Shown one piece after another: positions 36,820 to 47,703 of a stretch of 64,000 nt of DNA. The DNA lies in contig BRXU01000005.1 of the NCBI GenBank assembly GCA_030267565.1, positions 5,484,001 to 5,548,000 of the forward strand, read 5' to 3'. Every line of letters starts with the position of its first letter. The first letter of the stretch is position 1. Both the position numbers and the translations under genes were made by a program. The notes under the pieces are model-generated. The model had not been told where the DNA came from. It did not search any database and saw only the letters and a list, made by a program, of their open reading frames with translations. The DNA comes from Pleodorina starrii. Taxonomy: Eukaryota; Chlorophyta; Chlorophyceae; Chlamydomonadales; Volvocaceae.

Positions 36820-39800
36820 AGCGGTGCTGGCGTTGCTGCCGGCAGCGTTCGGCAGCGTCAACGCCAGGAGTGCAGTGAAGCCCTGAGCGGAAGAGAGAGG
36901 GGTTGGCGTGAATGGCAAGCTGCCGTGATAACAAAGTTACGTGTGTGTCGTACACCACATGATTGAATTGTCACATGCCGTGCAAGTAGAGCCCGGGCGA
37001 TGAGGACACCAAAAACCCTAAAACCCAACCCAAATACCCTAAAACCCTAAAACCCCCTCCCCCCGACCCACCTCTGCCTTGCGGGACAGCATTAGGAAGC
37101 GGCCGCACGATGTGGGCCCCGGCATCTCCAGTACGGCACCCTCCTTGTCATCCTGTGTACGATGGCACACGGTACGGCGGTACGGCAAGTCAGTTGGCGC
37201 CGAGGGATTGGTTGGCACATCACTCACCTGCGCGCATTCATCTACGCCACCTTCGTTCACGGAAGAGTTCGTCTCCGCCCCCTAGCCGCCACACACGCAC
37301 ACACCCCCACACACCCACCCCCCCACACACACGCACCCCCCCCCCACCTGCAGCAGCAGCTCCGGCTCCGCCCTGGCAGCGGCTGCGGTGCTCGCTCCGG
37401 ACATCAGTCTGCAGCGGACCAGCTTGTAAGCCTCGTGGGTCTGCGGGGTCTGGGGCGGGGAGGTGGAAGTAGGCGGGGTGAGGCGGGACGGGGGGGTGGG
37501 TATGGGTGGGGGTGTGGGACATGTTAATTTTCAAAAAATATATTGGACTGGGTGGGTTACGTAGAGAAGACAGCCCGAACTGGCGAGCTGGCGTGCTGAA
37601 CATGCGAGGGCAAAAACGCGACCGGGAAACGCACGTGTCGTGCGCGGGTTCGGCTTCGGACGTTACCGTATTTGGGGAACACAGTGCGTTATTCATCTTG
37701 ACAGGATTACAGCGGAGGCTCCCGGGCAGCTTGCGGTTGAGGCCAGGGGGATTATCCAAGTATAGGCCGGAGCCCGTGAACGGGGAGGGAGGGGAACATG
37801 GCATATTTCTCTGTCCTTCGGACTTCGGAGGCGGCCGCGGGCTGGCCGACTCCGCATCCCTGCTGTGTAGTATGCTAGTGTGCTAGTGTCCCTATGCTTT
37901 CCTCTCTCTCACCAGCTGCAGCGCGAAGACGGCGGCGCTGTCCGGGGTCCACTCCACCGCGGACCCCACGTTGCGCATGCCCCCCAGGCCACCTGCCGCG
38001 GAGGAGGTCTCTCGGGCGCCTGTGCTTGGGATGGGATACGGTAGGAGGGCGGCGAGCAAGTTGTTGGGTTTGGGTTTGGATTTGGGCAGGAGCGAGCGTG
38101 GATGGGGGAGAGCGAGTGAAGGCTGAAGGGAAGGCGTCTGGCAATCGGGAATCGGCATTGGTCCAGGCAGGGCGGGCGGGTAGTGTTGGGCTGGGGCGAC
38201 GCCGGGGCGCCTGAGGGTGCAGCGAATGGGGCTAAAAAATGATACCGCAGCGGAGACGGAGACGGCGTTAGCGAATGGGGCTACGGGAGCTACGGGGCCG
38301 GGGCCGGACGAGGGAGAGGGAGAGGGAGAGGGTGGGAGGGCGCTGACGCGCCTCACTTGGCCTCGCTTCGCCCCTCGTGTCGCACCCCCACACCGCCTTT
38401 CGTTTTCGACACCTTCCCTTCCGCCGCGGTGCAGCCATCAACTCTCCGAACCCGGCCGCGCCGAGCCGCCCCGCCCCCGCCCCCGTCCCCGCCCCCGCAC
38501 GACCGGACGGGAAGCCATTCCTTTCTCCCAGGAGCCGAGAACCCCGCCGAGTTGTTCCTTTCAAGGGATGTAATTACGTAAAACCAACCTCGGGCAGTCA
38601 CCCACCCGCAAAGGGCACCCGCCGGCCGGTGCCGATCTCTTGTACGACAAGTTCGTACTCCTCGTTGCCCACCGTGTCCACCGTAAAGGCCACGTAGCGG
38701 CCGTCCGGCGAGGGCTGTGTCGTAGGTTCATGTCGTACGGTGCGCCGTACCATACCGTACCGTCGTGCGACGACGGTCGAAGGAGGCGGCAATGGCAGCC
38801 GGCGGGAAGAAGGCACCCGGGTGAGTGACGCGGTGCGACGCGGTGCCAGGAGGGACCCGGAGGTGGTGGCCGTCGTGGCGGTGGTGGTGCGGATGAGAGG
38901 CATCAGGCATGTCAACAACACAACAGAGGGGGGACGGGGGAGGGCGTGATGAGGGGCCCCAACACTGTCAGCGCCCATCCCGGGTGGCAAGAAGAAAGAA
39001 AGAAAAGAAAGAAAGTTTACACTGGACCGTAAGCCCGAGCGTGGGTTAAGGGAACAGACTGATGCCTCTTCGGCGGGTACTTTCAGCCCATTACCGCGGT
39101 GACCGCCTTTTTGACTAAGATGGGTTGCTTCTCCCACCCACTCCGTGTCTGGGCTCCGTCTCACTCGGATCACATCTGGGTACCCGCACGCACTTTTCCC
39201 AGATATGCCAGACACATCATTGTTGAACATTCAACCGTGATGAGTTCTACCAGTGCAGGGGACAGGGACATGGCTAAAGAGCCATGCGATCACCTGCTGT
39301 TCGTTCCCACACCAGGGCCCCCATCGGTCACCCAGCCCTCTGCGAAGGCCGGGATCGAACTGGTGACCTCTCGGTCACCAATTTAGTGCCCTAACTCTCA
39401 GGCACTCCTAGGGGATATCCCGGGTGGCAGTTGATTGCCGAGGGAGGCTGAGGACCAGCAGCTGCGGCTTTCGATGTTTGGAACCGAACGGCTCGGCGGT
39501 TTCAAGCAGCGCACAGCCCGGCATGCGGCAGCAGGCGCCGCCCAAACTCTCCCTAATCGAAGCGTCATCTCCTCTCGCCCCTGCCCTTGCCCCTCTCCCT
39601 CTCCCTCTCCCTCTCCCTCTCCCTCTCCCTCTCCCTCTCCCCCTCCCAACAGGCACACATAGACGCACAACACCCCCCGCTTCTTCGCGTCCCGGTCACC
39701 TTGACCGATGCCACGTCACAGTACTTGAGTCCCTTGGCCAGTTTGTTGATGTCCAGAACCACTTGCTCCGAAGCCTTGAGGTCCGGACCGTACGACAGCG

Positions 39801-40952
39801 GGCCTTGCGTGTGGCCTGCACGCTCAGCAGCAATAACCACCAGGAAGACAGGCAGTGCGACATCTCGGCAACTGTATCGGCATTTCGCTGCTGATTCTGA
39901 TAGTTAATGGTGGAAAACGAATGTTGAATGGCGCTTGTCAATATGCCAAATCTATGGGATAGGAGCCGGCAAGAAGAAGAATAGCAGAAGTACGGCTGTT
40001 TCATCTCGGCAACGGATCTGCCGGGCGGTTGGGCTTCGATCTGTATTCAGACCCACAACAGCAAAAGGCTCACCTTGCAGCTTGGTGAGCGCCGGCCGGC
40101 GGCTATGCACCCAGTAATCCTGGCCGGGTCCGCGGGTACTGCCGTACCAGTACGACAGAGAATCAGCAGGCGTAGCCGGCGTGCTTTCGTGACGGGGCAC
40201 GCGGCTGTCCATGTCAGACAGGATGCGCTTCTCGAACTGACGAGGGACGGAGGAGAGACAATGAAAGGCGGGATGAGAGGGGGCACAGGGTGGTTTTCCC
40301 GGGTTTTGCGCTGGCACGTGACGCCGCCACGTGCGGGAATGTGGTTGCAACCGTTGGAGAACCCAACCCAAAACCAGTCACACAAGCGTCCAACACGTTT
40401 GTGTTATTAGTTGCAATTTCGCAAAGAGAGAACATGATAACGTGCACGCAAGTAGCTGCCCGCAGATGACTGCCCGGAGCAATGGTTGGGGGTCATACCT
40501 CGCTGTTGGCCTTCAAGATTTCCTCCCCGTACTTATTTTCAGCTTTGAGGTACTCAATGATCTCAGGGTTCTTATCATCTCGGAGCCTGCGCGGCCAGCA
40601 GGGCATCACAGATGCAGTCACAGATTTGCGCGCCGACATATCACCAAGCTCTGATCAACGAATTCCAAGTTGTAGCGAATTGTAGCAGTCGAGCAATTAG
40701 ACACCCCGGAACCAGCAGCGCATACCAGGCATATGGGTCATTCCGCTTTGCCCCATCAGGAGTGACGACCTCGTGCGGCCTGGGTGGCACCACAGGTGGC
40801 ACAGGAGTAGCCATTGTCCTGACGAACTGTGCCTTCGCCGAGCGGTGTCGTAGTATTAACTTGGAAAGTGGCTGGCCCCGAGACCAGAGGTTAAAGCATC
40901 CCGCTCCGAATCTATGTGGAATCAACACGAAGCGTTTAGCCGCTAGTTTCAT
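31070..40952 (-). CDS. Prolyl oligopeptidase / oligopeptidase B-like serine peptidase (S9A)
   Basis: Cleaves peptides after Pro or basic residues; family S9A, alpha/beta-hydrolase with beta-propeller cap. Exons (minus): 40952 or 40814-40726, 40589-40499, 40236-40074, 39815-39700, 38714-38606, 38019-37913, 37449-37348, 37152-37072, 36882-36532, 35993-35427, 34691-34470, 33818-33489, 32817-32733, 32209-32046, 31546-31070. Phases agree. It has 1017 residues from the ATG at 40814, or 1063 from 40952, whose extra 46 residues are Arg/Lys-rich and acid-poor like a transit peptide. The N-terminus has NDPYAW-LRDD. Catalytic residues: Ser803 (GRSAGG, split by an intron), Asp892 (LHDPRV), His948. Oligopeptidase B hallmarks include ILQAYGAYG, HVRGGGELG and LSYSPYDNV. 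A polyalanine run (exon 9) and an acidic run (exon 10) lengthen the propeller well beyond the ~690 residues of bacterial PtrB. The His context is GGHF rather than the usual GHGG. Confidence 0.92.
37011..37056 (-). repeat. Interstitial telomere-like repeats in a peptidase intron
   Basis: Several CCCTAAAA units (TTTTAGGG on the other strand), the Chlamydomonas-type telomere repeat, with some degenerate units. They lie just inside the donor of exon 8 (exon end 37072). Confidence 0.75.
37751..37784 (-). repeat. Dispersed ~35-bp motif, copy 3
   Basis: Minus-strand copy of the GGCTCCGGCCTATAC core in a peptidase intron, with one base change in the core (ACTTGG for ACGTGG). It shares the upstream CCGTTCACG with copy 1. 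Confidence 0.7.
38977..39429 (-). mobile_element. tRNA-derived SINE with 13-bp target duplication
   Basis: On the minus strand the element runs from 39416 to 38990. Its head resembles a tRNA: an A-box-like GAGAGTTAGGGCAC and a B box AGTTCGATCCC within GAGGTCACCAGTTCGATCCC, at about 39345-39405. About 300 bases of unrelated body follow, then a CTTT-rich simple tail (about 38990-39015). It is flanked by the exact duplication ATCCCGGGTGGCA at 38977-38989 and 39417-39429. It sits in the peptidase intron between exons 39700 and 38714, in the gene's sense orientation. The head lacks a pairing acceptor stem, so it is not a functional tRNA gene. Confidence 0.88.
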
Positions 40953-41817
40953 AAAATCTACAAACGACAGAGAAATGTGTAAACGGCTAACTCTTCTGAC
41001 GTTCTCCTCTCTGGACCTCTTTACTGCCCTCGTTTCCTAACCGCTCTATCAACCTCCGCTTCAAGCGCCCTGTGAGCCTGTGACACCTGTAAGTACACGA
41101 CCTGGACGGCGAATTTTATATTTCCTACTTGGTAATTCGGCTGTTCCGATAGCGTCTTCATATTCCTGCTTATGGTTCAGTGCTGACGACAGACCTGCGT
41201 GTGTGGTCGACGGAGCCAATTAGTCGCATTGCATAAGGCCTACAGCTTGCATGTAGGCCGTGTTATCGTCACTGGTACACAGTAGACTGCTTCGCTATGG
41301 CACTGGTCGCTAGGGTTCAGGCGTTGGGTAACTCCGCTGCCTAAGCAATCGACAGCCTGCCTCGGCCTCGTCGAGCCCTGCCCTGCCCCGTCGTCTCAAT
41401 TGCCCACAAGATACACTAATTATCGAATCATACGCCGCCCTTCTTTGCTTTCTCTTCGTTGCTCTCCTTTCTTTACTCGCCATGCATCTGCAGGCCTGGC
41501 CATCCTCAACTTTACCACAGCAGTTGCCTCGGTACTACGAAGCACACACACCCACATACAAATTCCCAGCCTGACGCCATTTGGGTTGCAACCGTGCAGC
41601 CTCCTTTGGGCCGGTATTGTTGTTGCACTGGGCTCCAGACCCTCGGAAGGGTTTCGGAGCCAGCGGGCCAACTACCGGTAGCCGTGCCTTGACTTCTTGG
41701 CCAGTGTGACTCGGTCCGTCTCGAAGGGGGAGCCCGACCAAGACAGAGCGTCGAAGTTGATTTGGGCGGTTAAGCAGCGCGCCCACCTTTGAGCAGTTGT
41801 GTGGGCAACACGGGCCA
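40953..41817. promoter_or_regulatory. Divergent promoter region, peptidase / phospho-lyase
   Basis: About 0.86 kb between the two divergent start codons. It should contain both promoters and 5' untranslated regions. No motif could be assigned with confidence, and no additional gene is supported here. Confidence 0.45.
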
Positions 41818-44800
41818 ATGGCAACGTCCGCGGATTCCGGCGCCAGCATCGCCGGCGCCGGCACAGAGTACGGCGACGCGCTGGCCACGCGGCGCCAGTT
41901 GTACGGCCCCAACACTTCGCTGTCGTACGAGCAGCCGCTCATGATTGTCCGCGGCCACGGCACGTACCTGTACGACGAGGGCGGAGTGCCGTACCTGGAC
42001 TGCGTCAACAACGTGTCGCATCTGGGGCACGGCAACGCCGAGGCAAGTACGACTTCTTACGTCCCGGAAAGTCATCGTACAGTTCGTACCGCGCGACCTG
42101 CCGGCCACTTAACGCTTCACGCGATTCCCCCACAACGGAGTGGTCGGTGGCTCTGCGGGCCGGGGACCCTCCTCGACCTTTCTCCTCTTGTGCAAAGAGA
42201 CGATGGGTGTCAGTGGGCGATGTCTTTCTGGAACCGTGCCGTGGGCGCCGTGCCGATACTACATTGCCGTACTAGACGGATTTCCGTGCGGCGATGCTGG
42301 CCCTATGCACTGCCCCCACGCTCCAACCCTCGCCCATCCCAACCCCCAGCCCATTCAACCCTGCCAATCCACCCTACCCGCACGGCACCTGTGTTTCATC
42401 CCCACGCCTCCGCGAGTCCACCTCCGCCTCCACCTCCGCGTCCGCCCGGGTGCCCGTATCTCGTTTCCCTTGGCTCGCTTTCCAACATCGTCAAGCCCAT
42501 CGCCCCGCCTCAAGCTACCCCACCCCTCCACCCCACCCCTTCCCCACCCGCCCCTTCCCCACCCGCCCCCCCCACCAGGTCGCCTCCGCCGTCTGCGCCC
42601 AGCTTCACACCCTCAACACCAACTCCCGCTACCTCCACCCACACCTCCCCACCTACGCACAACAGCTGCTCAAATCGCTCAACGCCTCGGCCGCCCCCGA
42701 CGCCAACGCCAGCTGCTGCAGCGGCAGCGGCAGTGGCGGCCGCCTCACGGCAGCGGCGGCGCAGCCGCCGCCGCCGCCGCATCCAGCCTCCCAGGGGCCC
42801 GCCATTCCCAGCGAGGGCCCCTCCCTGGATGTGTTGTACCTCGTGTGTTCCGGATCCGAAGCCAATGATCTGGCGCTCCGAATTATCGCCGCCGCCCGGG
42901 GCCCCGCTGCAACCCACATCGCAGTCATGGGGGGCGCCTACCACGGTCATACCTCGGCGCTCATCGCGCTAAGTCCCTACAAGTTCTGGGGATCGGGCGG
43001 CGCTGGCCGCCAGCCGCACGTGCACGTCGTGCCGTGCCCAGATCCGTACAGGTACGACGACCCACGGTGTACGGCGGTACGGTAGTGGAGGCGGTGTTTT
43101 GGGGGGCAGGGGCGTTTCCATATGGTCCCTGATGAGGCGGCCGCCGGTCCTGCCATGGCCGCGTGGGCCATCGATTCCCTCCTCTCCCAGGTTGGTTGGA
43201 ACCAGATCCAGATCCCCACATCTCCCGAATCTCCCCCCATAACCCACAGATCTCCAGATCTCATGATGTCTCAGGCCCCCAAATGCCCGACGTCCGATTG
43301 TCCGATGCTGGGCCTACAACCAACCCACCGCGCCCCAACCAACAACAGACAAAACGCCCGTCTTGTTTCCTTCCCTCGTCCCTCCCCACCCCCGTCGCGC
43401 AAACGTCGACAAAGGGGCGAGAACCTGGACGGCCGGGCGGCTGCGCGCGCCGTGTTGGCTGCTGCGGTCCGCGCGGGTGGGCGGCTGGGCGGCTTCTTCT
43501 GCGAGTCAGTTCTGTCGTGTGGGGGCCAGGTGGTGCTGCCGAGGGGATACTTGCGGGTGAGTGAGGGCTGAGGGCAGCGGCGGAAATGTCGATGAACGCG
43601 ATGCCGATGATGAGGATGATGTGGGTCCGAACGTGTCTCAACGTATTTGGGCGGGGCGGGGCGAGGCAGGGGGAGGGGGTAAGGGCGAGGGGAGTCAGTG
43701 GGAGGGGAGAGCCGCAGCTTCAAAAAGCCGAGGTGTCCCACCCCGGCGGAGGGACGGGTGGGCAGGGGGGGGGGAGGTGCGGGTGTGGGGTGCCGTGCCG
43801 TGCCGTGCCGTGTTTTGGGGTCCGGAACAGCAAAGCACGACGTCAACATCGTACTGTCTTGCGGTGCCCACCGTGCCCTGGTGAATGGACACTTGCATTG
43901 CCGGTTGCCTACTCGCCTAATCGCCTAATCGCCTAATCGCCTACCCGCCTAATCGCCTACCCGCCTAATCGCCTAATCGCCTACTCGTACTGCTCCTCTG
44001 CACCCTCCTCCCCGGCCTCTCTGTACCCTCCGCCACCCCCTCTCGCCCCCCTCTCGGCCCCCCGCCTCTTCCCCCCCCCCCCAGGACCTGTACTCCGAGC
44101 TGCGCTCCTGGGGGGTGGTTCTGGTGGCGGATGAGGTGCAGTGCGGCTTCGGGCGGCTGGGAGCGGCCTTCTGGGGCTTCCAGACGCAGGAGGGGGTGCG
44201 ACCCGATATTGTCACAATGGGAAAACCCATCGGTGGGTGTGCGGGCGAGTGACTTTCAGATGAGGGAGGGAGGGAGGGAGGGAGGGAGGGGGCTGCGTGG
44301 GTGTGCGGGAGCGGCTTTCCAGCAGGGAGGGAGGGCGGGAGGGGGCTGCGTCCTGCGTGGGTGTGCTGGCGTGACTTCGGAAAGGAAGGGGGGAGGGGAC
44401 TGCGTGGGTGATTGGACGACCCGTATCCCTGCGTGGTGTGGGTTTGAGTGGGTGGGTGTGTTGGAGGGATGGGTGGCTCGTAATTGCGCCGTACACACAC
44501 CATGCTACTTGCCTCCCCTTCCTCCTGACTGAAACGCAAACGCTTGCATCGTATATTGTACACTGTATGCCGTACTACGTATACGGCAGGCAACGGCTAC
44601 CCGCTCGCCGCGCTGGCCACCAGTCGGGAGCTGGCGGGCGCATTCGCGGCGCCCGGCATGGAGTACTTCAATACGTACGGCGGGAGTACGGCGGCGGTGG
44701 CGGCCGGGCTTGCCGTACTGCGCGTCCTGCAGCGTGACGGACTGCAGCAGCACGCGGAGCGGGTGAGTCATCTGTTTGGGCTGCGGGTGGGGGTGGGGGT

Positions 44801-46575
44801 GGGCGGGTCGATGTGTGCGTGGACGTCGACAAAACATGCCTATGTGTTTTCTGTGTGTGTGTTGTATGTGTGTGTGTGAGTGTGTTATGTGTGTGTGTTA
44901 TGTGTGTTTAATGTGTGGGTGTTGCATTTGTGGCGTCATGACGCCTGCACACGACGCCGCATCAACAGCGCCTCCAAGACCACCTGAAAAGTGTCAACCT
45001 GTCGACCTTCCGCGACCCCTTTCCGACAACCAACATTCAACCCAACCCAACCAAACCAAACCAAACACCCAATCTCCAAATAAACCCAACATCTAATCAA
45101 ACCCCCAACTCCCCTTTCCCGCAGGTCGGCGAGTACCTGCTGTCCGGCTTGCGGGCGCTGCGTGAGGTCCACAGCGATGTGGTGGGGGATGTTCGGGGGC
45201 TGGGGCTGTTCCTGGGTGTGGAGGTGGTGAGGGACAAGGAATCCAGGAGACACGCGCCGGCGACTGCACGGTGGGTCAGGAGGAAGGGGAGGGGGAGGAG
45301 GGGGAGGGAGAAGAGGAGGAGGAGGGAGGAGTAGGAGGGGGGTAGGGTGACGACGGGGTGTGTAGGTGTGTTTGCGGGGGACGAGGGGAGAGCGGGGGAT
45401 TAGGAAAGCCATGAGACGACCGAGCTCATCTGACACGCACATGTGTGTGTGTATGTGTGGTGGGAGGGGGTGAGAAGACGGAAAGCGAGCGAAGCGTTGC
45501 AAAGCACCTTCCCAACCCGTACAGTCGAAGGTGGAAGATTGAAGATTCTGCATCTGACCCGGTCAAGGTACAATCAGGCACCTCATATCGAAGGTGTGCA
45601 AAGTGTTATATATCGTACTGTACGGCACCGCCCCCATTCGGCCCTCTTAACTGCTGCAGGTGGATCAAGGAGCGCATGAAGGCCCGGCGCGTGCTGCTCA
45701 GTACGGACGGGCCGTACGACAACGTGATCAAGATCAAGCCACCCCTGGTGTTTGGATTCCGGGAGGCGGATGTGCTGCTGCAGCAGCTGGGGTGAGTGCG
45801 GCTGGGCGGCTGGGGGGGGGCGGCTGGGCGGGGGGCGGAGGGCGGTGGGGCGGCTGGGCGGTGGGGGGCAGAGATAGCGGCAAACAAAGTCTGCTTCTAG
45901 GCGGGGGGTTGGAGGTTGGGGGTTGGGGGGGCCCACGTGGGTTGGCAAACGCGGTTACTGCTGTCTTCTGAGCGTGCGGGTGTTCTTGGCCGCCCGCACA
46001 CCGACACGGGCTGTCCGACCGGGTGCCATCCACCCGATCCTAGGCATATCCTAAATTAGGATCGGCCCATCCTAAATTTTCCTACTAAGCCGATCCACCT
46101 AGGGGCTAGGACACGTAGGAGGATGTGCGGCAGTCGGCTCGAGGCGCTGGAGAAACCGAGTGGGGAGTGGTCGCGTCGGCATCGGGCTTGCCGGTCTTGA
46201 ACATTCCATGCGGGTTGGATGTACCGGTAGTGTTTGAGGGTGTTTTTAGGGTTGGTTTAGGGGACTCATGCGGCGGGCGGAGACAGCCGCACGTGGGTTG
46301 GGACCCCGCTCCTTCTCTTCCTGCCCCTCTGCCAAGACCCTAAAACGCCAAGCCCCCTTCCTACTTTCTCTCCTTCCCCTCGGCTCCTCCCCTCCTCGTC
46401 CTGACACCCCGACAGTGAGGTCCTGAGGCGGGAGTTGACGCCGGATGTCCGGCAGCGGCTGAGTCAGCGCGAGGACGAGCTGTGGGCTGCGGTGTACGGC
46501 CCGCGCCACGCAAAGTACCGAGAGAACGAGCGCCTGCTGTACGGCAGCAGCGACCTCCCGCGGGCGCGGCTGTAG
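41818..46575 (+). CDS. ETNPPL: Class III PLP enzyme, ethanolamine-phosphate phospho-lyase family
   Basis: Family members break down phosphoethanolamine (ETNPPL) or 5-phosphohydroxylysine (PHYKPL) using pyridoxal phosphate; the sequence alone does not settle which. Exons: 41818-42042, 42579-43051, 43091-43190, 43422-43556, 44085-44232, 44590-44762, 45125-45270, 45660-45791, 46416-46575, giving 563 residues (animal ETNPPL about 500). Conserved features: [60 protein letters not shown], the PLP-binding Lys358 in [18 protein letters not shown], and [18 protein letters not shown]. The extra length is a Ser/Gly/Ala/Pro-rich insert in exon 2. Two junctions are odd: intron 1 begins GC rather than GT (GAG|GCAAGT), and intron 2 is only 39 nt (or 33 nt with another choice), otherwise an in-frame TAG is met. 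Intron 5 shares sequence with the duplicated region at 51.4 kb. Confidence 0.9.
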
Positions 46576-47662
46576 GGGCGGCCGCGCAGCAGCCTGGATT
46601 TGGATTACGAAATTGGCCACCACCACCACCACCAATCGGTCAGTGGAGGAGGAGTGTCGGTATGGCCTGTTGGTGTTTACCCGGTTGGGCCTTTGGCGGC
46701 TGTGGCGGCGGTGATGGCGGTGGCGATGGGGGACAGGGGGTGTTTCTACAAAGAGTCTGACTGTGACCGGGCGAGTGGGCGTGAAGTGAGCAACGGTGAC
46801 TTTTGTGCCCTGATGAACAGGATGGATGGATGGATGGATGAATGCAAGCATGCATGGATGCATGGATGCATGCAGCAGTCGGTACACCACACAGTGCGTC
46901 CCATGGGTTGGCGGTGCGCACTCACACAGTAACCGGGCACTGTACCGATGTGCGCTATGCCCCGAGATAAATAAAAAACGGCGGTACTGAAGCTCCAAAC
47001 CGGGCTCTTTGGGTGGGCTCTTCGGGTGGGCCTCACCCCGCGACCACACTCGCTACCGGGCACCGACCCGGATCGGGAGTTCAGGGCCAGGGTCAGCCAC
47101 ATTCGGTGGCAGTGCCCGGGCGGCCCTCCAAGCAGGCGCTGCATAAGGGGAGCGAGCTGGGGGTAACGACCAGACCCCAGCACCCCACCCGATGGGGAAG
47201 GAGCAAGCCGGGGTACCGCCACCCCCTCGCCCTCTACTAGGCGTCTTCACCCCCCCACTGGCGGCGACTCTTGTGCCTTATCGCACATCCTGTGACCACC
47301 ACCCAATGAACCGCAAGGCCCCCTGGGCCCGCCCGGGGCAGCTGGAAGGCGCAGACGCTGGAGGGGTGGCTCGTGAGTCGTGACTGCATGCACTTTGTAC
47401 CGAACGTGATGGCTACGGCAGGCAAGGGGGGGATGGCGTGTGGTGTGTGGTGTGTGACATCACTGATGATGTCATGGTATGTCGCCTTTAGTTCGGCTGG
47501 CCGGGGAGCGGGCGGCGGATGGCAGCTGTTGGCGGTGTGTCCGCCTGGTGTGTATGTGTACGGGTGTGTATGTGTGACCCTAAGGGGCCCAAACCGTTTC
47601 CTTGGGGGTTTGGGTGTGTCGCTGGCTGGGGCCCTTCACGTGTGTACAGGAAGCCCAGTTCG

Positions 47663-47703
<41 letters not shown>

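Noticed and set aside
39340..39416. A possible functional tRNA gene
   Set aside because: The B box and part of the A box are present, but there is no complementary acceptor stem. The sequence continues into a SINE body and simple tail flanked by a target duplication.
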